DNA of 64,000 nucleotides from Rallus limicola (lineage: Eukaryota; Chordata; Aves; Gruiformes; Rallidae): positions 54,685,762 to 54,749,761 of the forward strand of contig JAKCOZ010000005.1 in NCBI GenBank assembly GCA_022605955.1. Reading direction: 5' to 3'. A model generated the notes under the pieces. The model was not told where the DNA came from and did no database searches. It was given only the letters and a program-made list of their open reading frames with translations. The position numbers and the translations under genes are program-made. Shown piece by piece: positions 49,357-60,035 of the stretch. Positions within the stretch are counted from its first letter, which is position 1, and every line of letters begins with the position of its first letter.

Positions 49357-49785
49357 TTTTTTAGCAAAGTCAGTGTTTAAAATTGCATAGAATGCTCGCT
49401 TCTTAGTTTGAGCTTTGCAATGACTGGCTTTCAGTTGCCTTGCTTTATCTGTATTCTTATTCTATAAAAATCATTGGTTAACTGTGCTGATAGTTTTAAA
49501 TACAAAGAGAAGAGGGTAATGATTGGCATATTTATGTTATTTCCTGGGAGTCATTATTATATTACAATGTCCCCAATGCATGCATAGTTAGGTTGAGTGG
49601 GGGTGCTCTGGTGGTTGTCTATAGTCTTCCTCACTGTGTCCCTGGTTGAACCCCATCCTTGCATATGCTCATTTCATCTTTGGCTGATCTTTCAAAGCCA
49701 CAACCAGTTTCTTCTGGTACCTGTTGTTTTGACTCAAGGTCCATAACCAGTACCCATTGCTTTAATTTAGAGTCCACAGTGATTC

Positions 49786-50563
49786 CCAGAGTGATCAAGG
49801 CACATACCACCCTAGTTACCTATTCCTAAGGGCCTTAACGTGCCTTAACTCTCATAGCTGCTATATTTCCCTTAAAATCAAAATCATATTCTAAATAAAA
49901 AATGAAATAACTTAAAATTCAATCTGTTTTATTAGGGTGACTGTAACAAAACCATCCCCAGTCAGGAGGCAATGGCTGAGCCCTGCAACCACTCATCACA
50001 CCATGCACAGTCCCACAGGACAGTCTGAGGACTCGAGTAGGCACCCCAGCAAGAGTATTAGAGACCAGACTAATAATGGTGAATACACAGCTTCAACGTT
50101 TTCATTGTGTCACCACTGTTTAATCCTTCTTTAATCCCCTAATGCTGCTCAGTAGACTTCTCTTGTCTTATCTCCATTGTCTTGCTAATAAGATGTTGCA
50201 CATAACAGAGATTTACACTGAAAGGTATTAGGGGGGATTATGTGAAGATTAGACAAGAAGTGCTCACAAAAGGTGGGAGATTTCTCAGAACCCAAATTTT
50301 TAAATTCAAAGTGCAAGGATTTGACTTGTTTCCCAGTTAATTTGTAGAGAACTTCTGCTAGGAGATTCCTAAAGCTGATGTCTTGCAGCTGAAATTTTGG
50401 GCTGTTGTTTCATCATCAGTAAATAAATGTAGATGTAATTTTGTAGAGGCAAAGCCACCACAGCATCAGGTTGGCCCTTAAAATAGAAAATAAAAATGCT
50501 TTTAAATGAGGTCACAGAAACAAAGGGGTAGTAGATTTTTCTGAATAACCATTAGAGCTGCTG
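49786..50563. other. Unique AT-rich spacer between two LTRs
   Basis: About 780 bp of A+T-rich sequence separating the two solo LTRs. No gag, pol or env remnant or polypurine tract is visible, so the LTRs do not look like the two ends of one provirus; their sequences also differ. Confidence 0.5.
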
Positions 50564-50634
50564 GAAGTTGTCGTGGTTTCACCCCGGCTTGGGCCGAGAT
50601 CCACGCAGCTGCCTGCTCCTTAAAGTAAAAGAGC

Positions 50635-50689
50635 AGGAGAAAAGGGAAAAAAGGGGAGGGGGGAAACAAGGGAAGGGAAAAGGAAGGGG
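50635..50689 (+). repeat. Polypurine tract inside the LTR
   Basis: A run of purines broken only once (C at 50667) of G and A blocks. In the LTR's sense direction this is a polypyrimidine tract near its 3' side. It might form triplex or simply be a variable-length tract. Confidence 0.9.
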
Positions 50690-50869
50690 CAAATAACTCC
50701 AAAACCAAGAAACTAAGAGGCCCGTGGGTTGGGATAAGGATAGTTTACTAAGATAACAGAAAAATAAAATATATACAATGCTAACAGGACTATAGAGCAA
50801 AAGAATATGAAAATATTGATACACAATGCAGTTTCTCACCGAACCACACAACTCAGGCCGTACCACCCA

Positions 50870-50940
50870 GAGCCGTCCCGGAACCCGACCGTCCCCCAAG
50901 ACCCTCGCGTCCCGGCCGCTCGCGTCCCGGAACCGCCCCT
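50870..50940. other. CpG-dense core of the LTR with repeated CTCGCGTCCCGG
   Basis: About ten CpG in 70 bp, with the 12-mer CTCGCGTCCCGG present twice 15 bp apart and CGTCCCGGAACC-like strings repeated. It lies just downstream (in minus sense) of the TATA-like box, so it would form the start of the R or leader part. CpG retention suggests youth or lack of germline methylation. Confidence 0.7.
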
Positions 50941-51162
50941 TCTTCCTCCCATCAGCCCCCCTTTATCCTGGGCAGGACGTAATTGGCATGGAATACTCTC
51001 TTTGGCCCATCTGGGTCACCTGTCCTGGCATTGACTGTCTGACTGCAACTAAAAACATCAGGGTGTTATCAGCACTGTTTTCATTTTAACTCCCAAACAC
51101 AGCATTCCATCCGCTGCTACAAATGAAATTAACTCTATCCTGACTGAAACCAGGACAGAAGT

Positions 51163-54097
51163 TAATCTTACCATAGGGCCTACACCAGAATCACTTGTTG
51201 AATCAAGGCTTGGTCACTGTCATCCTTTAAAAGCTACAACACTATGTGTTCAAAGTCAGCTCTTGAAGCCAAGCCTGGGATGCAGAGTAGCTTGTTCATG
51301 TTCCTTCCCTGTGAAGCCCCGATGCTCTGCTGTAGGAGTCTTTCCCAAGGCTTCTCATCTGCCTTGGGAATCTTCTAAAACCCCATGTCTGATGCTAGTG
51401 GGTGTCAAACTATTTCAACTTGCTGAGATCTAAGTTCTTTCCAAAGAAGACACAGAAGCCTGACCAATAAGCAGTGCTTGCTGGCAGCAGGCTTGCTTAG
51501 CTTCCTAACATTTTGTGCCCACCCTTAGCAGTGGTCCTGTGGTATACAGGCTGGAAAGCACCCCTTCAAAGTGTTTGGATACAGCGATGGGATGCTTATT
51601 TGGGAATTCTGCAGGGTATCCTGCTTCTGACACCCATTCAGAGCTTACAGTATGTTTTCCTCACCCTAGATTTTATTATTAGTTTGGCTAATAATAGCTA
51701 GTTTTTATTATTAGCACCTTTTTATGATTAGCTCAGTGTTGCTTCATGAATGTAGGTTGAGTGAACGAATGGGACGAGCTAAGTGAAATGCAAGGCCTTT
51801 AATTTTAGAAGGGCTTAAGCACCCATGCATAGTCACATTGAAGGATTGATATTACTATGTTCAGCATCTTCTGTAGGTCAAATTATTTATCCCAATCATT
51901 TTGTGGTAGGAAGTGGACCTGTTCTGTCCTCCTGCTCTGAGGTGGTCAACTTCACCTCATCCATGATCTGAAAGCCCACCTGCCATGGGAACTTTCTATC
52001 AGGTGTCATCTCATGTAGTAGGTCACTGTTCTCCTTGTTTAACAGTTGGCCTGCTGTCCCACTGAACTTATCATTAACGCAATTAAAGACTCTTCCTCCT
52101 GGTACAGTCAACACAGAAGTACATAATTATCCTTTCATTGGTGCAGCAACCTTTTACACACATTGAGATGACTTGCTGGCTCCCCTCTGTCTTCTTCAAG
52201 TTGTTTGACCCCAGTTCTTTCCATCTTCACACACATCTTGGGGATGGTTTTTTTAGACCTCTGATCATTTTAGTCCTTTTTTGGATCTTTACTGAAGCTT
52301 CAAAAGGTCTGTGAATTCCTCACCCAGCCTTTAAAATTAGAGGGGCTGTGAAATGTAGTGCAGCACCACCAACATGACAACAAACATTATCTCATACTGT
52401 AATTTGTCCTAAAAATTGGTTGCATTTCCTCATCCAAGGAACTTTGTGGTGCAGTGGTAGGGATGCAGTGATGGATGGTGCAAGCTCCTACTCATGCCCT
52501 AGAACCTGCCTAGACAGGAGCACACTTGTGGCTACATTTTGGGACCATCCAGCCCTGGATTTCTGGCCTGCTATGCTCTCCTGATTACGGTATTGAAAAA
52601 AGTCCTAAGCCATCTAATTAACTGCTGGCGACCCAGAAGATAGTAAATATGAGAAGTGATTTACTGTCTCCCTGACACGCTCTGCAGTCACGATGACAAA
52701 CACAAAATGGAAGTTTTCTCAGTTCAAATGCTCTCTTGTGGTAAAGAAGAGGCACCTCATAATTGCAGAACCAGAAAGCAGAGGCAGCTTATTTCACTTG
52801 TGGCAGCTTTGTTAATAAAACATCGTGAAGGCAAATAATTATCTGCTATGCAATTACATCTAAGTTGCTCTCCTCAGGGGAAAAAACAATATAAGGGTTG
52901 GGCATCTCATTTTATTACCCTGTCTGGAATCTTGGTATTGGATATTTGAAACTGATAGCAGGTTTATTCTTTGTTGTTGAATGGACTGTGGGTCGATTAT
53001 CTGCTCGTGCTGTGTTTTACTTCCAGTGAGTTTCAGAGCAGCCAGGCTGAAGTAGGGACCTTTATTGCCATTTCTCAAACTTCAGGTGACTTTTAATGTG
53101 GGATGCCCAGACTCTGGGCAGCTGAAGGCTACAGTGGTTGGTTTTTCAGAAGCTCATAGCATGGTGTTTTAGCCTCACTATTTACCAGCACTGCTTATCA
53201 AATGAGCAGGTCCTTCCACCTCAAGCAGGTAGGCTGTACTGTAGGGACTTTGGTGAGCTCTGTGCTTGCTACAGGCGAGATTTCTATGTGTTCCCCATGA
53301 GGTTCTTGCTCTTCACCATGCCTAGCAGTCGTTAAAGGTCCTATGCTGAAATTTATGATGGAGTACTAAAGACATTTTGCCTTGTTGATTCAGATTTAGG
53401 ACAGCAGGATCCATTCAGCCTGGCAGAGGTGCTGAGGTCAGGGATACCACGTGCACTGGGCAGCTGAAATCCTTTGAATCCTTTTTGGTTTTTCCTTGGG
53501 CAGCTTTTTATTCTTCTTCTCATTCTTCTGTAGATACAAATGAGTTTGTAGTGTTGGAGGTAACTTCTAATGGTTTCGTCAACCTGAAATCCCTGCCTTG
53601 TTTCTTACACTGTCAAAATGCTGAAGATGCATCTTAAGTTGATATATTTGCTGTTAACATGAAACACTGAGTGACTTTTACTAAAATCAAAGAACAGCTC
53701 TCCATGGCCACAATTAATATTTTTCCCTAAGTATTTAATTGCACTGGAAGGTTAATAGTTCTTACTATATGGTATTTCCATGATAAAATGAATAAAATGC
53801 CTGAGAAGCTGCAGTGCCAGCTCTGGAGACCTGGGAGTCTATCTCTTGATCATTGCTGGTAGGCAGTTTGTGTTTCAAAAGTTGAATGATTAAGGGAGTT
53901 TTTGAGGTTTACTTTAAGTGAAATTTTTAATCCCTGTGCTTCCCTGGGAAAGCTTGGAAACACTAGTTACCAGGGCTATAAACTCACATAGTGAATAAAA
54001 AGCTTTTCAAAAGCTGTGCAAAGTTAATACTTTCAAGTCATTTGACTACTGGTGAGGAGGAGTGCTGGTATTGGGAGAACCATCAGATGCTTTGGGT
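51163..54097. other. Unique non-coding sequence with candidate regulatory stretch
   Basis: About 2.9 kb with no recognised transposon. The stretch 52640-52870 is notable for A+T-rich motif-like text (GGCAAATAATTATCTGCTAT, GTTAATAAAACATCG) and for a CTCTGCAG acceptor-like site at 52688 with GTAAAG at 52740. I regard this as chance or a conserved element, not an exon. Another A+T-rich block is 53700-53800. Confidence 0.4.
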
Positions 54098-54500
54098 TTA
54101 GAATCATAGACTGTTTTGGGCTGGAAGGAACCTCAAAGTCCCCCCCAGTGCTATTCCCTGCAATGGGCAGGGACACCCCCCACCAGCCCAGGTTGTCCAA
54201 AACCCCATCCAACCTGGCCTTGAACCCTGCCAGAGGGGAGATCTCATCTCAATTGCCCCTGCTGCAGCTGAAGGCTATTCCCCTGGGCCTGTCCCTTCCT
54301 GCCCTTGTCATCAGTCCCTCTCCAGATTTCTGGGAGCCTCTTTAGGGACTGAAAGGGGCTCTGAGGTCTCCCTGGAACCTTCTTTTCTCCAGGCTGAACC
54401 ACCCAACTCTCTCAACCAGTCTCCAGAGCAGAATTGCTCCAGCCCTCTTGAGACTTTCTGTGGCTTTCTCTGAACCTGCTCCAGCAGGTCCATGTTTGTT
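54098..54500 (-). mobile_element. CR1 LINE copy with 3' end
   Basis: Antisense CR1 of about 400 bp. The tail AGAATCATAGACTG is followed by GGCTGGAAGGAACCTC and CAATGGGCAGGGACACC. The middle part is shortened relative to sister copies (the CCTTGAACCC block is followed directly by GAGGGGAGATCTCATC). Near 54500-54380 the minus strand encodes MDLLEQVQRKPQK, the LLERVQRR landmark with changes, and AWRKEGSRE for the SLEKRRLRG segment. It is an older, internally deleted copy. Confidence 0.9.
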
Positions 54501-55655
54501 AGTAAGCAGCATGTTGTGGTGATGTGTAGCATCTTAGCCACTTAGTATTGTCAGAAGTGTTAGGTGCATAGTGGATCTGGCCTCTGGTAGCTGAGGCACA
54601 ACTGGATGTCAGTGATCCGACTGGTTTCACAGTGGTGTGAGAGCCAGAAGCAGAAGCAAGCTGTTGCATGATTAGCAGCAGCCCCTTGAGGTCTGAAAGG
54701 GCTGTTTGTGGCATCAGGGACAAGCTTTCCTGTCCTAGATGGCAGAGTATCACTGCAAATCTTCCTATCATCATCTTTGACTCTATGCTTAGCTGGTGCT
54801 GTTAATCTTATTTCTGGAAATTGCCTGCTTGGGAAGCCTAAAAATAGATTGCATTGCATTTTTCTGTTAGAAAAACAGAGCAGGTATTAAAGAATGGATT
54901 CCTGGGCTGATGTACTGAAAATAGCATCCCGTGTTAACATGAACTAGAGATCAGCATATAAACATCCAGCCCCCAAGGGAATTAAAGTCTCTTTAGCTTT
55001 AGGAGGTATTTCTTGCAGTTACTAGGTGAGATTTTTAGCAGGCAGTGCGTACGCTGCTTCAGGGCGTTTGCAGGATAGCAGAAAATCTGGGTAAAGTCCA
55101 CGTTGTGCCTCAGTGAGCAAAATACGTGAGACTTTTGTATGCCTTCACTAGGAATATTCTCAAATGAGTCATAGGTGGTACTTAATGAGGTTGTAGTTAA
55201 GGCAGCCTTTCCTCTGCAAGCCAAGTGATGGCTGGGAGCTGCGGCTCCCAGGCTGAAATGCCACTGTAGGATCATTTGCCTGGGTTCCAGCTCTTTGGAC
55301 AGAAGATGTGGAGAGGACAGGCTGGAGCTCACTGCTGCTGACATGGGGAGTTTTGTGCCATCCATCAGGAATTCACTGGAGAACAGGGTTGCTTTAAACA
55401 AAGGTGTGGGACTCTAAGCACTAAAATACTCATGAGTTGGGGCTGTACAGCCCTGCATCACCTGTGGGTGTAAGACTCAGGTGGCGTTCACCACCCAAAT
55501 ACTGGCTAATTAATTTATACCTGATTAATTGCGTATCTCTTCGGTGGAGTTGTGTGTTGGCCCTGTAGCCACTGGGCCTGTGGGCAGAGACAACCATCAC
55601 TCCTGCAGACAGCGCAAAGGGAAAAGGTGTGCCCAGCCTTGTCCACACCACGTGG
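54501..55655. other. Unique non-coding sequence
   Basis: About 1.15 kb with no recognised feature; a 139-codon minus frame at 55401-54982 has no domain I know. Confidence 0.45.
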
Positions 55656-56302
55656 GGTTTCAGTCAACAGCAAGTTACCCACGAGCCAGTGGTGTGCCCA
55701 GGCAGCCAGGAGGGACAACCCTATCCTGGGGGGCATCCAGCATGGCCAGCTGGTCCAGGGAGGGGATTGTCCAGCTCTGCACTGTGCTGATGCAGCCTCA
55801 CCTCAAGTCCTGGGGGCAGTTTTGGGTGCCACAGTATAAGAGGGACACAGAACTATTGGAGAGTGTCCAGAGGCAATAAGGATGGGGAAGGGTCTGGAGG
55901 GGAAGGCTTACAAGGAGAGGCTGAAGTCCCTTGGCTTGTTCAGCCTGGAGAAGAGGAGGCTGAGGGGAGACCTCATGGCAGTTGGTGGTTTCCTGATGAG
56001 GGGGAGCAAAGGGACAGGTATTGATCTCCTCTCTTTGGGGACCAGGGATAGAACCTGAGAGAACAGCATGAAGCTGAAACGGGAGGTTTAGGTTGGATGT
56101 TAGGAAGAGGTTCTTTCCTAAGAGGGGGGTCAGGCACTGGCACAGGCTTCCCATGGAAGTGGTCACAGCCCTGAGCTGGGCTGAGGTCAGGAAGCATCTA
56201 GACGATACACTCAGTGCCATGCTCTGACTGGGCTGGCCCTGTGTGGAGCCAGGAGTTGGACCTGATGATCCTTCCAACCTAACGTATTCTGTGATTCTGT
56301 GT
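55656..56302 (+). mobile_element. CR1 LINE copy, ORF2 C-terminus to 3' tail
   Basis: A sense CR1 of about 645 bp. The + frame to 55879 reads SREGIVQLCTVLMQPHLKSW, then VPQYKRDTELLESVQRQ, the LYSALVRPHLEYC...LLERVQRR region of ORF2. It continues GTTCAGCCTGGAGAAGAGGA ([10 protein letters not shown]) and GGATGTTAGGAAGAGGTTCT. It ends GTTGGACCTGATGATCC, TTCCAACC and TATTCTGTGATTCTGTG. Two stops and frameshifts break it. This is a different 3' end from the young subfamily (TGGGCTGGCCCTGTGTGGAG). Confidence 0.94.
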
Positions 56303-57666
56303 GTGAGCACACACTGGTGGGGCTGAAGGACCATGACCTACCTGCTAGGTGCTTATCAAACAGCACTGATACTCTGGGTTGCTGAGCAGGGCTATCAAAT
56401 AGTATTTAAGCCAGTGAAAGTTAAGGCAGAGTTGGAAATTCAGGATTTGAGTCTTCGAAATCCATATGGCACGACTGCACACAGAAGTGACATGGCATGG
56501 TTCTTTTTTTCTGTTTTTGGAATTGGTTTGGATGGAATTTGTTGTTTGAATCAAGTAACATTTGCTGTATGCTTCTGGTTTTGCTAGAAGCAGTGTAAAA
56601 GTGTAAACTAAAGCCTTGACTTTGCTGTACATAAAACCCACTTTTGTAGGGTACATCTGTTTTGATCTCAGCTTGACTGTTCTCTTCTGCGTCTTGCATC
56701 TAATTTATATTCCAACAGGATAAAATGAACTTGATAATGGCCTTTTAGCTTGTCATCTTAAAACACATGCTCAGCCTGGAAGAGCCAATAAAAATCATGT
56801 TTATGAGAGTCTTATAGTCTAGTGATTGGGAATGGACTGACCTGTCAGCTGCAGGGATGTTTGCAAAGTGGATTTCATATGGACCTTGTAACTCGTGGTG
56901 TTCAAAACACAGACTACAGTTTTGGATCTAAACAGTGTTCCAAAATAAATTAGAAGCAAATAAAAACCTTTCATGTCTTTTATCAGGCGTTTGTACAAGG
57001 TGTTTCCCTTTGGGAGCATCTCTCCTAACTAGGGTGTCTAAAAGCAAGATAACCAGGTATGAGGAAGTCACCTCCCCATCATCGTAGTCAGTGGGCAGAA
57101 GTGGAAGCCCTCAGTTCCTGATCACGGTTTACAATAGGCATCTAATGAGAGCCCATGCTAGTTGTCCAGATCTAGAGCTATCCGTTTCCCAGCACTCACC
57201 TTGGAAAGATTTTGTATGGCTGGTTCAGACTTTGGAGTCCACACTCAAGTGAGATGAATCCCACCATCAGTGTGGAAATTCAGTATTTCATGTACTTGGG
57301 CAGCTGTTTTCCTTTAGCTGAGCTGGTTCTGTCTCCCCGGGGCCGTGGCACATTTCTCATCCCCTTTGGATCAGATAGTCTGTCACTCCCTGTCAAGATT
57401 ATGTTAATATTGTAACTTTGGTTATTAATTGTTTCCCATAGGGTAAAAAATTCTCCCAGACATAGGTACCTGACATAGGTCCACTTGTTCATTAGTAGAA
57501 CTGTAGACAGTATAACCAACCAGTGACACAACACAGTGCAGTGTCCTCCATGGGGACCTTATCCTTCATATCTTACCACAAGGTAAAACTAGAGATGATT
57601 TTATTCTCTCTTTCCACTTTTGTGAGTGTAAATGAGTAACATCCATGTCTGGACCACAGCAAATGT
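56303..57666. other. Unique non-coding sequence
   Basis: About 1.4 kb with A+T-rich patches. No recognised repeat or gene. Confidence 0.45.
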
Positions 57667-57707
57667 CCATGCATCCATCCATCCATCCATCCATGCATCC
57701 ATCCATC
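57667..57707 (+). repeat. (CATC)n microsatellite
   Basis: About ten CATC units with two CATG interruptions. The tract is long enough to be length-variable. Confidence 0.95.
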
Positions 57708-58517
57708 TGTGTGCAGCTGACACTCAAGATAAACCAGTGGTTACTCAGAGTTCAGCTGCAGCTTTTGATGTAGGTTGCAACTTAAGTGAAGAAGAGTGAA
57801 TAGCCTTAACTTTTGCAGTAGGTCCCTGAAATATGTATGACTGACTACTGCACACAGGGGTGTTGTAAGCCAAGGGACAGTGTACGTTTTGATGGCATTG
57901 GCCCCTTTCTGCCTGTGAGCGTGGAGTACTTGTTAGTGGGTGTGATTCAGCTCTCTCTGATTCTGACTTGGCTTCCAGCGCTGGTTTGCTCTCTGGTTAG
58001 TGAGTCAGCAAACTCACAGCTTCCCCGCGCTCTCCTCTGGATTAATATTTACTGAGGCAGGGGACAGCCTGCGGCAGGCAGTGTGCACCGTGCCTGCACG
58101 GGGCGGGGGGTAGGAAGCAGTCTGGATGTGGTTCAGAGGCCTCGGATCTCTAGGACTCCTGGCCTGGGATGAAGAGTCCCTAATCTCTCCTGGGACACCC
58201 CTTATTCCATGATTATCCCTAACAATAAAATGGGTGCAGGGAATGAATCCTTCATCTGGCTCGGGAGCATTCGTTAGTGTCTTAACAGCTGAGGAGGTCA
58301 TGAGCCTGCAGGCTGGGTTATCATTTACACTGTGTAGTTAGTTACACACGGTGTGATTTACACTGCTGTAATTAATCCTGCATCTTCCCTTGACAAGCAG
58401 GGGGAAGCCTGAGTGAAAATCACTGGCTAAGAGGATTGATTGTGTGGAGCATCGAGCTGTATTGGGTCTGTTGGTTGCAGACTGCTGAGCCAGCACGCTC
58501 AGGGGAGGCTGACAGTG
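57708..58517. other. Unique non-coding sequence
   Basis: About 800 bp. A stretch near 58120-58170 faintly recalls the head of an old tRNA-derived SINE, but not well enough to call. Confidence 0.4.
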
Positions 58518-58630
58518 ATCACAGAATCACAGAATCGTAGGGGTTGGAAGGGACCTCAAGAAATTATTGGGTCCAACACCCAAGTTGATGTGGGGCTCCT
58601 GGGCAGAGCAGCCAGGTACCACACAGCATC
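58518..58630 (-). mobile_element. CR1 LINE tail fragment
   Basis: Antisense CR1 3' tail: ATCACAGAATCACAGAATCG, TAGGGGTTGGAAGGGACC, TCAAGAAATTATTGGGTCC and AACACCC. The part beyond 58585 is weaker, but GGCAGAGCAGCCAGGTACC recalls the CR1 tail segment around GAGCAGG. Only about 70-110 bp remain. Confidence 0.85.
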
Positions 58631-60035
58631 TGCTCCCTGCAAGCAAGGAAACTTGCACAGGTTGCATGCTGAAAGCACAGAACTGAAGGGAGAGCAGCAA
58701 CATGTGAAGATCTGGTTTAAATATACCTGGAAACTAATTTACTCTTGGATTTTCTGTGGGGAACCCCCCACTGTGGTGCCTTGCATGGATGTGAGGCGAG
58801 TAAGGTGGCACAAGACCACAGATTTCATGTTGGCTTGCAATCTGTGGAGTAACTATCAAGCCATCCTAGTAAATTTGGACATCGCATGTGGTGACTCAGG
58901 TCTGAGGTACCTCAGGAGACAGTGACAAAAGCTGGCTTATCTTGCTTCCACTCCATATTATTTTACTTATTTCTTTAGCACACATAGAGTGGAGATAGAG
59001 AGTACATAGGAAAGGTCAGAGGACCTGTATAATTGCATCTCCTAGAGATATGCAGTCAGCTATTCATAGTAGGAGCAGAAACAGATGGCCAAAGCTCTTG
59101 CTTGTGCAGCCAGAGAAGCTGCTGATCTTCAGGCTGCGATCTTTGATGGGAGCTATAGGTACATATTTTAAAAACAGCTTTATATTTGCTTATTTCCTTT
59201 CGTAACTGTTGCAGGGAGCAGAGGTTGCTCTGGTAGATCCTTGAAAGAGCGCTCTGTGGATTTGAATATGGCTTCTGAGTTACAGGGTGAAAGGGATGGC
59301 TGATTTTCCTTTGGAGGAAAAGGCAGCAACGTTGAGATGCGATCACGTTCTGCCATTAATGTTGAGATTGTCTGAAAGAAACGTCTCCAATTGCTTGACA
59401 TTGTCTCATGCATTTCATCCTCACCATTGTTAAGGTTCGTTAATGATTCCATTACAAGCTCCTATTTGCAGAAATGGTTTTCTAGAAACAATCTCTGCCT
59501 TATATTATGATGTTGTTTATGTTATATAAATGCTCAAGGACTCGACATGTATTAATAGATAGCCTTGTGGTGGTGGAGCTAGCAATTACTTGACTGGTGA
59601 TTACTCTATCACAAAGTCTGCTGAGTCTTAGCACTTTGGAGGGGAGAATAAAATTCCTTCTGCAAATTGGGAAGATAATTTTCTTTGGAATGGTGGCTGT
59701 TACACAGTGCTGGAAATCTTCTGCATGCAGATTAAGCAGTAAGAGCTGGTAAGCTTTGTGCAATGCAGTGTGATGCTTTGGCAAAGTCTGTCATGGTGCA
59801 GAGCCTTATCAGTCCCAGGGGATATAATGAAGATCCCAAAGGAAGTATCCAAGCCTTCCAGGAGAGGATGTGCTGGCTGGAAAACCAGGCAGCTGTAACC
59901 ATTTCTTTCCCCTGTACTTCTTTCCTAGTGTGTCCCAGGTACTTGACGCTGGAGTGGAATGACAGTGGGAGAGGGAGTGATGAGATACCTTCTCTTTTCC
60001 TCTGCCCTTCCATGGGGTGAACCACTGCCTCTTTA
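58631..60035. other. Unique non-coding sequence
   Basis: About 1.4 kb with no recognised gene or repeat. Confidence 0.45.

Larger units (their letters stand above)
49172..49778 (-). mobile_element. Solo LTR of an endogenous retrovirus, minus strand
   Basis: A 607-bp segment starting TGTG and ending CACA on the + strand. Read on the minus strand it has the parts of an LTR in order: a long U3, a TATA box (GGTATAAATATG at 49345-49356), and a polyadenylation signal AATAAA at 49272-49277. The signal lies about 75 bp after the TATA box, which implies a short R, followed by a U5 of roughly 80 bp. Flanking GTGATTC at 49165-49171 and 49779-49785 is a perfect 7-bp direct repeat. Seven is longer than the usual 4-6, so the boundary could be off by a base. 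No gag, pol or env sequence is present. Left alone by recombination, such a copy is a potential promoter pointing left. Confidence 0.75.
49165..49785. repeat. 7-bp direct repeat flanking the LTR (target duplication)
   Basis: GTGATTC at 49165-49171 and again at 49779-49785, directly abutting TGTG...CACA. Left copy is part of the CR1 3' octamer region. Confidence 0.7.
50569..51157 (-). mobile_element. Solo LTR of an avian endogenous retrovirus
   Basis: A 589-bp segment bounded by TG and CA with terminal inverted repeats matching at 12 of 13 positions (TGTCGTGGTTTCA versus TGTCCTGGTTTCA). The five bases GAAGT stand at 50564-50568 and again at 51158-51162, a perfect target duplication. Five bases is the usual size for ERVL-type integrases. 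I recognise the overall text as an LTR family widespread in birds, whose sense strand here is minus: a GATAAAG TATA-like box at 50961-50967, then an AGTAAACT polyadenylation-like site near 50742-50749 leading to CCCAACCCACGGG. Internal genes are absent. Confidence 0.85.
50564..51162. repeat. 5-bp target site duplication GAAGT
   Basis: GAAGT immediately precedes the LTR (50564-50568) and immediately follows it (51158-51162). Both copies are identical, supporting intact LTR boundaries. Confidence 0.9.

Noticed and set aside
49172..51157. The two LTRs as ends of one provirus
   Set aside because: Their sequences differ, each has its own flanking duplication, and the DNA between them has no retroviral genes.
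55798..56334. 178-codon minus-strand frame
   Set aside because: Antisense of the CR1 copy at 55656-56302.
58120..58240. Possible head of an old tRNA-derived SINE (GGACTCCTGG-type string, AAAATGGG end)
   Set aside because: Matches are too short and scattered to separate from chance.
58440..58925. 161-codon plus-strand frame
   Set aside because: Runs through the antisense CR1 tail at 58518; the remainder has no recognised domain or splice signals.
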